A stretch of DNA of 7,974 bases from NCBI GenBank assembly GCA_020861055.1, contig JAJBTD010000066.1:1-7974 (forward strand). Reading direction: 5' to 3'. This document shows, piece after piece, positions 1 to 5,317 of this stretch. The first letter of the stretch is position 1. The number at the start of each line of letters is the position of its first letter. The position numbers and the translations under genes were made by a program. The DNA comes from Clostridiales bacterium. Its GTDB lineage: Bacteria > Bacillota > Clostridia > Oscillospirales > Oscillospiraceae. The notes under the pieces were generated by a model. That model was not told the DNA's origin. It worked only from the letters and a program-made list of their open reading frames with translations, and did no database searches.

Positions 1-927
1 GGCCACATACCGGGTGAGGGCGGTCTCGGTCAGCTCCAGGGTGAAATACTCCGGGTAGATATCCGGGGCGGCGGCGGGGAAGGTGCTCATCCGCTGACGC
101 TCATGCACCAGCTTTTCCAGGTCGATCTCCGAGACGGTCAGCCCCGTCTCAAACCGGCGCTGGGCCAGGATGGAGCCGTTTTCCGCGATCAGGTCATGCC
201 CGCCATAGATCAGGTCGGTGGAGGACTCCCCCCGTCCGGCGTCGGCGTAGACATAGCCGCAGACCAGCCGCCCGGAGGTGCAGGCCACCAAATTGCGCCG
301 GTAGCTGTCCTTGCAGACGATCTCATCGCTGGCGGAGGGGTTCAAAATCAGGGTCGCCCCGCCGGCGGCCAGGCGGGTGGAGGGGGTGTCCGCCACCCAC
401 AGGTCCTCGCAGATCTCCACTCCGATGACCAGCTCAGGCAGGCTTTCACACCGGAACACCAGACCGGTGGAGAATTCCGGCTGCTGACCGCACAGGGGAA
501 CGGAGAAATCCGTCTCCCCCAGCTCCCGGCCGGAGGTGAACCAGCGGGCCTCGTAGAACTCGGTGTAGTTGGGCACGTTGATCTTGGGCACCAGGCCCAG
601 GATACGCCCCTTATGGAGCAGGGCGGCGCAGTTGTACAGCTTGCCCTGGTGACGATAGGGCAGCCCCACGGCAGTCACCAGGTCCAGCTCCGCCGTCTCC
701 TCCAAAATGCGGCCCAGGGCCTCCTCCGCTCCCCGGAGGAGGGTCGTCTGCAAAAACAGGTCGCCGCAGGTGTAGCCGGTGACGCACAGCTCCGGCAGAC
801 ACAGCACCTTAACTCCCCGTCCGGCGGCCTCCCGCATCAGGGCGATAATCTGTCCGGCGTTATAATCGCAGTCGGCCACCCGTATCTCCGGCGTACCGGC
901 GGCGACGGCAAGAAATCCATCCTTCAT
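1..927 (-). CDS. nadE: Glutamine-dependent NAD+ synthetase, N-terminal glutaminase (nitrilase-fold) domain; partial, C-terminus beyond left edge
   Basis: NadE catalyses the ATP-dependent last step of NAD+ synthesis, converting deamido-NAD+ to NAD+ in the cytoplasm. Its N-terminal nitrilase-fold domain supplies ammonia from glutamine. The frame is open for 309 codons from ATG at 927 to the window edge, and everything visible is the glutaminase domain. The expected Glu-Lys-Cys triad is present with normal spacing: E46 in LCLPELCVTGYTCGDLF, K115 in LGLVPKINVPNYTEF and C173 in GVEICEDLWV. The family is usually about 600-680 residues, so the ATP-binding synthetase domain with its SGGxDS loop should lie to the left, off the window. 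The start is supported by AGGAAG seven bases upstream and by the promoter at 970-998. The gene appears to be first in its transcript. A stand-alone nitrilase-family amidase is the alternative, but the PELCVTGYTCGDLF and GVEICEDLW signatures are strongly NadE-like. Confidence 0.93.
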   Translation of the reverse strand, partial: MKDGFLAVAAGTPEIRVADCDYNAGQIIALMREAAGRGVKVLCLPELCVTGYTCGDLFLQTTLLRGAEEALGRILEETAELDLVTAVGLPYRHQGKLYNCAALLHKGRILGLVPKINVPNYTEFYEARWFTSGRELGETDFSVPLCGQQPEFSTGLVFRCESLPELVIGVEICEDLWVADTPSTRLAAGGATLILNPSASDEIVCKDSYRRNLVACTSGRLVCGYVYADAGRGESSTDLIYGGHDLIAENGSILAQRRFETGLTVSEIDLEKLVHERQRMSTFPAAAPDIYPEYFTLELTETALTRYVA

Positions 928-969
928 GGGCACACTTCCTTTCCATGGGATGGCGTTATTTACACGCCC

Positions 970-998
970 ATTTTACCCCAGAACGGCGGATGTGGCAA
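970..998 (-). promoter_or_regulatory. Sigma-A type promoter for nadE
   Basis: Read on the minus strand, TTGCCA (plus positions 993-998) and TAAAAT (970-975) are separated by exactly 17 bases. That gives 5/6 matches to the -10 consensus and 4/6 to the -35. The expected transcript start is near position 963, leaving a leader of about 36 nt that contains the AGGAAG ribosome binding site before ATG at 927. I see no operator-like palindrome or riboswitch in the short leader. Confidence 0.75.
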
Positions 999-1017
999 GG
1001 AGGAAAAGCCGGTTTCC

Positions 1018-1051
1018 AAGAAAATCACCCCCGGAGCGTTTGCTCCGGGGG
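1018..1051 (-). terminator. Rho-independent terminator of the araC-type gene
   Basis: A perfect 10-bp GC-rich stem (CCCCCGGAGC at 1028-1037 pairing with GCTCCGGGGG at 1042-1051) encloses a 4-nt loop. On the minus strand it is followed by TGATTTTCTT, a T-rich tract. It begins 10 bp after the stop codon of the AraC-family gene and lies just upstream of the nadE promoter, so it separates the two same-strand units. The T tract is good in only one direction, which supports the minus-strand assignment. Confidence 0.85.
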
Positions 1052-1061
1052 CGCGGCGGCG

Positions 1062-1940
1062 TCAGGACTGATAGATATTTGCGTTCAGGGCGTTGAGCTT
1101 TCGGTATTCCGAGGGGGTGCAGCCCAGCTCGTTTTTGAAAATACGGTTGAAGGTGGCCAGGGAGTTGAAGCCGGAGCGCATGGCGATCTCGGTGATAGAG
1201 GTGGAGGAGTCCACCAGAAGCTTTTTCGCCCAGAGGATGCGGCTGCTGGTCAGGTACTCGTGGAAGGTGGTGCCGGTAAACTTTTTGAACAGGCGGGAAA
1301 AGTGGTACTTGCTGAATCCGGCGTGCTCCGCCACCTGCTCCAGCGTCAGGTTTTCCGTGCAGTGCTTGTTGATATAATTGCACACCTGGATAAACTGCTC
1401 GTTATAGGCCTGCTGCTTGGAGAGGGTGGAGTCCTGGAACTTGTCCAGGACGATGCCCAGACGGCCCAGCAGGGCGAGAAACTGGAGCTGGTAGGAGTAG
1501 ATCATCTCGTCCCGATAGGCGGAGTCACCCAGGTATTCCGTCTCGATCTGTTCCAGCAGAGAGAAGAGGGGCGCGACGACCTCCGAAGAGGCCTGCTTCC
1601 GTAGCAGATAGTAGGGGCGCAGGACGGTGAAAAGAAAGCTCAGATCCTGGAACTGCTCAAACTGCTCCGTGTCATAGTTGACGATATACCGGACGCCTGT
1701 GGAGGGGGCCTCAATGGAGTGAAGCTCGCCGGGGGCGATGATGAGAATATCTCCGGGGCGGAGCACCATCGTATCCCCGGTCACGGTGACGGTATAGATA
1801 TTGGAGATCGGGGCGATGATCTCTCCGGCCAGGTGCCAGTGGGGCGGAAAGCACTCTGAATTGACGTTGCGGTAAAAACGGACGGAGCTGGAAAGCTCAA
1901 AGCTGATCGTCTCTACCGTGCCGGTGAGCGATTCGATCAT
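1062..1940 (-). CDS. AraC-family transcriptional regulator with N-terminal cupin sensor domain
   Basis: This 292-residue protein has the full architecture of an AraC/XylS-type one-component regulator. Residues about 20-90 form a cupin ligand-binding domain, with HWH at 34-36, a PGD turn at 62-64 and GELH at 71-74. Residues about 95-180 are a helical linker that may dimerise. Residues about 185-285 hold two helix-turn-helix units: LTLEQVAEHAGFSKYHFSRLF (from 198, its last residue being F218) and the second around 248-280, ending in the family's GCTPSEYR signature. The start at 1940 is backed by GAGGTGA five bases upstream. The one-pass membrane protein gene ends 30 bp upstream on the same strand, so the two are probably co-transcribed, ending at the hairpin at 1018-1051. 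Cupin-type AraC proteins usually sense sugars or small metabolites and activate nearby uptake or catabolic genes. The ligand cannot be read from the sequence. Family assignment is firm; role is inference. Confidence 0.95.
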   Translation of the reverse strand: MIESLTGTVETISFELSSSVRFYRNVNSECFPPHWHLAGEIIAPISNIYTVTVTGDTMVLRPGDILIIAPGELHSIEAPSTGVRYIVNYDTEQFEQFQDLSFLFTVLRPYYLLRKQASSEVVAPLFSLLEQIETEYLGDSAYRDEMIYSYQLQFLALLGRLGIVLDKFQDSTLSKQQAYNEQFIQVCNYINKHCTENLTLEQVAEHAGFSKYHFSRLFKKFTGTTFHEYLTSSRILWAKKLLVDSSTSITEIAMRSGFNSLATFNRIFKNELGCTPSEYRKLNALNANIYQS

Positions 1941-1970
1941 GGTGTCACCTCACATCTGATACTGCGGCGG

Positions 1971-2594
1971 TCAGGAGGCAGCGATGAGTGCCTGGAACAG
2001 CGCCTCGCCGCCGGGAAAGGTCTCCTCATAATCCGAGTCCTCCTCGAACAGCGCCCGGCGGCCCAGATAGGCGGTGCGCTCGAAGCCGTCGCAGCTCCAG
2101 AGAACGCACATCTCCTCCCAGTTCTCCGCCTCGAAGTCGTTCTCCTCCCCGGCGTAGCCGCCGTCCAGATAGCGGAGAATACCGGTAGAGGTCTGGAGGC
2201 CTTCCGGGTCATCCATCAGAAAAATATAGCTGTCCTTCATCTGGAGACGGGTCAGCAGCTTTTGCAGATTCATGTAAGATTCTTCCATATCTGTGTCAGT
2301 TGCATCTTCCCCATAATGAAAATTGATGGTATACTGTACAATAGAAACGGTGACCAGACCATCGCCGTTCTGGTCAGAGGCAAGGGCGGTGAAGGTCGAC
2401 TCCAACGCCTCCTCCTCGCTGGTGGAGAGCATGGTTGTGCCGATCCAGTTGATGGTATAGTCCGGATCCGGCTCGTGCTCTACGATCAGCCCGTAGTAGA
2501 GCCCAACAGCGATAAAGAAGACGGCGATCACGACAAATCTCCAGTTATAGGAGAACCAGTGGGAAAAGGACTGGTACTTCACTCTTGTTTTCAT
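1971..2594 (-). CDS. Single-pass membrane protein of unknown function with DxNxDG motif
   Basis: I do not recognise a named family. The 207-residue product has a short basic/aromatic N-terminus (MKTRVKYQSF), one hydrophobic segment at about residues 19-38, and then a strongly acidic soluble domain of about 165 residues, predicted to lie outside the cell. Residues 74-79 read DQNGDG, a DxNxDG loop like that of EF-hand or dockerin calcium sites, followed by a beta-like stretch (LVTVSIVQYTINFHY). From memory, similar short proteins with a TM segment and DxNGDG recur in Oscillospiraceae near DUF624 and sugar-transport genes; I could not check this. I chose ATG at 2594 because GGAGGT lies seven bases upstream. 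The frame stays open 17 codons further, to 2645, but that would start inside the divergent leader and place this ribosome site within coding sequence. It sits 30 bp upstream of the AraC-type gene and diverges from the DUF624 gene. It is not a clear lipoprotein, as no lipobox cysteine is present. Confidence 0.8.
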   Translation of the reverse strand: MKTRVKYQSFSHWFSYNWRFVVIAVFFIAVGLYYGLIVEHEPDPDYTINWIGTTMLSTSEEEALESTFTALASDQNGDGLVTVSIVQYTINFHYGEDATDTDMEESYMNLQKLLTRLQMKDSYIFLMDDPEGLQTSTGILRYLDGGYAGEENDFEAENWEEMCVLWSCDGFERTAYLGRRALFEEDSDYEETFPGGEALFQALIAAS

Positions 2595-2653
2595 GGGAAA
2601 GACCTCCATATGAGACAGAGTCAGACAAGCGGCAAAGGAGCGCATGAGACGAC

Positions 2654-3466
2654 ATGATTTTTGGACAGGATTACAACAATTTGGGCGGCACCACCACAGG
2701 GGGGCCGATTGAAAAGAAGGGCTTTGCCCGGTTCGGGGAGATCCTGCTGGACAACACTGGCCGGTTCTTTGCGGCCAACACCATCTGCGTGCTCTGCGCT
2801 ATCCCCGGAGGTATCCTCATCGCCTCCGGCGTGTACCAGGACAACGCGCTGGTGATGCTGCTGGGATGTCTTCTGGCCGGGGTGATGGTTGGACCGGCTT
2901 TCGGCGTGCTGACGGACGCCGTCCTCATGGGAGTGCGGGACATCCCCGGCGCCTGGTGGAAGCGCTACCGCATGGTGTGGAAACGGGACTGGAAGGGCTA
3001 CCTGGTCCCCGGCCTGCTGCTGGGGGTGCTGGTGGCGGTCACGGCCAACGTGGCTATGGGCGACTGGGAGAGCGGGGATCTGCCCCTGATGCTGCTGGTC
3101 TGCACCCTGATCACCATCGTACTCTTTTTCGCCGTATCCACCTATTTCTGGCCCCAGCGGGCGCTGCTGGACCTGAATCTGTTCCAGATCATCAAAAACA
3201 GCCTGTTTATGTGCGTCATTCATCCTCTGGTGACGCTGGGGGTGACGGTGCTCCAGGTGGCCTATTGGGGGCTGATCGCCACCTTTGTTCCCCGCTCGCT
3301 GATCTTTCTGATCGTGACCGGCTTCTGGCTGCCGGAGTTTGTGACCGTGTTCCTCTCCTACCGGGCGCTGGATCAGGAGCTGAAGATTGAAAAACGGCTG
3401 GGGAACGAGTCGGATGACGACGAGGAGGAGATCGACGAATACGGCGAGGAGGACGGCCAGGAGTAG
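2654..3466 (+). CDS. DUF624 / YesL-like multi-pass membrane protein
   Basis: The 270-residue protein has about six hydrophobic segments (about 38-60, 66-92, 116-135, 143-164, 186-210 and 215-235). Its segment 2 to 3 layout is typical of DUF624: VGPAFGVLTDAVLMGVRD followed by a basic-aromatic loop (WWKRYRMVWKRDWK, 101-114) and a proline-glycine entry into the next helix. It ends in an acidic tail (252-270, mostly Asp and Glu). B. subtilis YesL, the best-known relative, is encoded beside a sugar-responsive regulator and transporter, but no biochemical function is established for the family. ATG at 2654 is the first possible start, because an in-frame TGA lies at 2645-2647. The AAAGGAG site at 2634-2640 is 13 bases away, longer than ideal. 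The gene diverges from the one-pass protein and AraC-type pair with 59 bp between starts, which suggests shared control. Transmembrane topology is by eye. Confidence 0.85.
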   Translation: MIFGQDYNNLGGTTTGGPIEKKGFARFGEILLDNTGRFFAANTICVLCAIPGGILIASGVYQDNALVMLLGCLLAGVMVGPAFGVLTDAVLMGVRDIPGAWWKRYRMVWKRDWKGYLVPGLLLGVLVAVTANVAMGDWESGDLPLMLLVCTLITIVLFFAVSTYFWPQRALLDLNLFQIIKNSLFMCVIHPLVTLGVTVLQVAYWGLIATFVPRSLIFLIVTGFWLPEFVTVFLSYRALDQELKIEKRLGNESDDDEEEIDEYGEEDGQE

Positions 3467-3476
3467 GCCGAAGCGT

Positions 3477-3499
3477 CCCCCTTCCCAAAGGGAAGGGGC
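3477..3499 (+). terminator. Stem-loop after the DUF624 gene, possible terminator
   Basis: A 9-bp stem (CCCTTCCC-type arm at 3478-3486, partner at 3490-3498) with a 3-nt AAA loop begins 11 bp after the DUF624 stop codon. Its position fits a transcription terminator, but the downstream sequence (CTTGCCCTAGTTTAAC) has no proper T run, so it may only be an mRNA-stabilising hairpin or part of a dispersed palindromic repeat. It is the only candidate break between the DUF624 gene and the GNAT/dehydrogenase unit. Confidence 0.45.
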
Positions 3500-3522
3500 T
3501 TGCCCTAGTTTAACACAACCGA

Positions 3523-3598
3523 GGCATCGCCGCAAGTGAAATGCGGGATTTCAGACGGAAATCCCGCCTCTGGGGGTGATGCCGCTCCCGGAACGGAG
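3523..3598 (+). promoter_or_regulatory. Structured 5' leader of the GNAT gene (nested stems, possible cis-regulatory RNA)
   Basis: Two nested helices can be drawn. The outer one pairs 3523-3531 (GGCATCGCC) with 3575-3583 (GGTGATGCC), 9 bp including one G-U. The inner one is a perfect 10-bp stem, GCGGGATTTC at 3543-3552 with GAAATCCCGC at 3558-3567, and a 5-nt loop. A competing 5-bp stem, CCGCA (3530-3534) with TGCGG (3542-3546), would disrupt both. Just downstream, CTCC at 3585-3588 can pair with GGAG at 3595-3598, which is the ribosome binding site of the GNAT gene. I cannot match the element to a known riboswitch class. It may instead be a dispersed intergenic palindrome. The structure is visible in the sequence; a regulatory role is inference. 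Confidence 0.4.
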
Positions 3599-3605
3599 GA
3601 ATACC

Positions 3606-4205
3606 ATGACCCAAACGGACGGACAGCTGGAGCCGCTGGCTCCGGAGGAGCTGGCCGACTGCTTTCCCTTCCTGGCGGAGACCTTCCCGGAAAATGAGCT
3701 CAAGCCCCTCGCCCGGCTGCTGGAGCTGTACCGCCAGGGAGGCTACGATATGTGGAAGCTGACCTGCGGCGGGACGGTCCACGGCTACGCCCTGCTCCTG
3801 CGGCGAGATGACTGCCGCTATGTGCTGCTGGACTATCTGGCCATGAGGGACAAAGGAAACGGCTGGGGCACGGCCTGTCTGGAGCTGCTCAAGGCCCGGT
3901 ATCCCCAGGGGATTCTGGTGGAGGCGGAGGCCCCCCTTCCCGGTCTGCCGGAGGGCGAGCTGTCTCTTCGGCAGCGCCGTCTCCGGTTCTACCGGCGCTC
4001 CGGCTTTGTCCCCTGTCCCTTTGACAACTGCGTCTTTGGGGTGGTCTATCTCATCCACCTGTGGGCGCCCACGCTGCCCAGGGAGAAAAATGACCTGTGC
4101 GCCCGGGAGATGTACCGCTATTACCGGGCGCAGCTGTCTCAGGAGATGCTGGAAAAACACGTCACCATTGAGGGCCTTTGCCCTCCCAAGGAGGAATACC
4201 CATGA
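3606..4205 (+). CDS. GNAT-family N-acetyltransferase
   Basis: The 199-residue protein carries the acetyl-CoA-binding core of the GNAT fold. A beta-4 strand, YVLLDYLAM (72-80), leads into the pyrophosphate loop RDKGNGWGTACLELLK (81-96; K83-G-N-G-W-G matching the Q/RxxGxG/A rule). Next comes the late motif RFYRRSGFVP (127-136), typical of the family's FYxxxGF segment. The N-terminal part (about 10-65) resembles the usual acceptor-binding helices. The acceptor is not identifiable. ATG at 3606 is chosen because GGAGGA sits five bases upstream; an in-frame GTG at 3576 and ATG at 3579 lie inside the hairpin leader with no binding site. The stop codon overlaps the next start as ATGA (4202-4205), so the dehydrogenase is probably translationally coupled to it. 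The C-terminal tail of about 45 residues beyond the core is unassigned. Confidence 0.87.
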   Translation: MTQTDGQLEPLAPEELADCFPFLAETFPENELKPLARLLELYRQGGYDMWKLTCGGTVHGYALLLRRDDCRYVLLDYLAMRDKGNGWGTACLELLKARYPQGILVEAEAPLPGLPEGELSLRQRRLRFYRRSGFVPCPFDNCVFGVVYLIHLWAPTLPREKNDLCAREMYRYYRAQLSQEMLEKHVTIEGLCPPKEEYP

Positions 4206-5170
4206 ATATACTCGTCACCATCCCCATGGACGCACAGCAGCGGCAGACGCTGGCTGCCATCGCGCCGGAGGCTGCCGTCCGGTACACCGCCGCCGCAGAC
4301 CTCACAGGGGAGGAGGTCGCCCAGGCGGAGATCATTCTGGGGAACCTCCCCATCCCGCTGCTGAAGGACGCGAAGCGGTTGAAATGGCTCCAGCTCAACT
4401 ACGCCGGGAGCGACAACTACGCAGCTCCCGGCGTGCTGCCCGAAGGGGTCATCCTGACCAATGCCTCCGGAGCCTACGGTCTGGCCATCTCCGAGTGCAT
4501 GCTGGCAGGCGTGCTCCACCTCATCAAGCACCTGGACCAGTACCAGCGGAACCAGGCCCGGCACCTGTGGCACGACGAAGGACAGGTCTCCTCTATCGAG
4601 GGCTCCACTACCCTGGTGGTGGGCCTGGGAGACATCGGCGGCTCCTTTGCCCGGCGGATGCACGCCCTGGGCAGCACCGTCATCGGCATCCGCCGGAACG
4701 TCACCGACCGGCCGGACTACCTCTCCGCCCTCTATCAGATGGATGCGCTGGATCAGCTGCTGCCCCTGGCGGACTTCGTCTCCCTGTCCCTCCCCAACAG
4801 CCCCCAGACCCGGAAGATCATCGGTCCTGCGCAGCTGGCCCGGATGAAGGACACCTCCATTCTCATAAACGTGGTCCGTGGCTCCGCCGTAGACACGGAA
4901 GCCCTGAACGACGCCCTCCGCTCCGGCCAAATCGGCGGGGCAGTGCTGGACGTGGTGGACCCGGAGCCACTGCCCCAGGAGCATCCCCTGTGGGACGCGC
5001 CCCATCTGCTGCTCACCCCTCACGTCTCCGGCAACTATAACCTCCCGGAAACGCTGCGGCGGGTGGTGAACATCGCCCTGCGCAATCTGGCGGCCTACTT
5101 AAACGGCCAGCCCATGGAGAGCGTGGTGGACCGCGCCACCGGCTACCGTCGCATCGAGTCGGCCCGCTGA
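4202..5170 (+). CDS. D-isomer-specific 2-hydroxyacid dehydrogenase, NAD(P)-dependent
   Basis: This 322-residue protein matches the length and motif order of the D-2-hydroxyacid dehydrogenase family, which reversibly reduces 2-oxo acids such as pyruvate, glyoxylate or hydroxypyruvate. The catalytic-domain halves flank a Rossmann domain (about 100-285). The nucleotide loop is VVGLGDIGGSFARRM (139-153). Strand beta-2 ends in IGIRRN, where Arg164-Arg165 replace the acidic residue expected for NADH, so NADPH preference is likely (inference). Catalytic residues are visible: R226 in NVVRGSAVD, E255 in VDPEPLP and H274 in LTPHVSGN. The start at 4202 has AAGGAGG seven bases upstream and overlaps the GNAT stop by four bases; an in-frame ATG at 4178 lacks these supports. 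The close GNAT pairing suggests a shared small-molecule pathway, but the exact substrate cannot be called. No convincing terminator follows. Confidence 0.94.
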   Translation: MNILVTIPMDAQQRQTLAAIAPEAAVRYTAAADLTGEEVAQAEIILGNLPIPLLKDAKRLKWLQLNYAGSDNYAAPGVLPEGVILTNASGAYGLAISECMLAGVLHLIKHLDQYQRNQARHLWHDEGQVSSIEGSTTLVVGLGDIGGSFARRMHALGSTVIGIRRNVTDRPDYLSALYQMDALDQLLPLADFVSLSLPNSPQTRKIIGPAQLARMKDTSILINVVRGSAVDTEALNDALRSGQIGGAVLDVVDPEPLPQEHPLWDAPHLLLTPHVSGNYNLPETLRRVVNIALRNLAAYLNGQPMESVVDRATGYRRIESAR

Positions 5171-5255
5171 TTCGACGCCGGGCGGAAGTCAACGCAGGAC
5201 AAAAGAAATAGCTGTTTTTCTTATCGAAAAGGGATGGGAGAAAACACTGAAAAAG

Positions 5256-5284
5256 TTGACAGAATAACGGGGCGTGGGTATAAT
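5256..5284 (+). promoter_or_regulatory. Perfect-consensus sigma-A promoter for the secreted esterase gene
   Basis: TTGACA at 5256-5261 and TATAAT at 5279-5284 are separated by exactly 17 bases, matching the consensus at all 12 hexamer positions. Upstream, 5200-5255 is A/T-rich with runs of A and T (for example AAAAGAAATA and GTTTTTCTTATC), resembling an UP element in otherwise GC-rich DNA. The leader of about 27 nt contains AGGAGGGAGAGGA (5298-5310), a doubled purine-rich ribosome binding site. Strong, largely unregulated transcription is expected (inference). The rest of the 147-bp gap after the dehydrogenase (5171-5255) shows only a weak 6-bp A/T hairpin. Confidence 0.93.
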
Positions 5285-5317
5285 AATGCTTAACTGTAGG
5301 AGGGAGAGGACTGCGAT

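Noticed and set aside
103..1071. Long plus-strand open frame of 322 codons
   Set aside because: It lies opposite nadE, whose catalytic motifs are unmistakable; the product is low-complexity Gly/Pro/Gln-rich with no domain and runs through the nadE promoter and araC terminator.
2585..2614. Possible plus-strand promoter TTGTTT / TATGAG with 18-bp spacer for the DUF624 gene
   Set aside because: Only 7 of 12 hexamer positions match the consensus; comparably weak matches occur on the other strand, so no promoter in the divergent gap is called.
2592..2645. Upstream start at 2645 for the one-pass membrane protein
   Set aside because: The strong GGAGGT site seven bases before ATG at 2594 and the positively charged N-terminus directly ahead of the TM segment favour the shorter protein.
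2644..2712. Small 22-codon open frame starting ATG at 2644, overlapping the DUF624 start
   Set aside because: It starts only three bases after the GGAG site, and its His/Arg-rich product is simply another frame of the DUF624 start. A leader-peptide role is possible but unsupported.
2621..3535. Long minus-strand open frame of 304 codons
   Set aside because: It is antisense to the DUF624 gene, rich in His/Gln/Pro as expected of a GC-biased shadow frame, and starts inside the hairpin region without a ribosome site.
3576..3605. GTG at 3576 or ATG at 3579 as the GNAT start
   Set aside because: Both lie in or at the edge of the hairpin helix and lack a ribosome binding site; GGAGGA precedes ATG at 3606 with correct spacing.
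4006..5040. Plus-strand open frame of 344 codons overlapping GNAT and dehydrogenase
   Set aside because: It is Arg/Pro/Gly/Ala-rich shadow sequence in another frame of two genes with clear catalytic motifs.
5203..5222. A/T hairpin AAGAAA/TTTCTT after the dehydrogenase as a terminator
   Set aside because: The stem is 6 bp of A/T-rich pairs apart from one G-C, with no GC-rich base; it is better read as A/T-rich sequence upstream of the consensus promoter.
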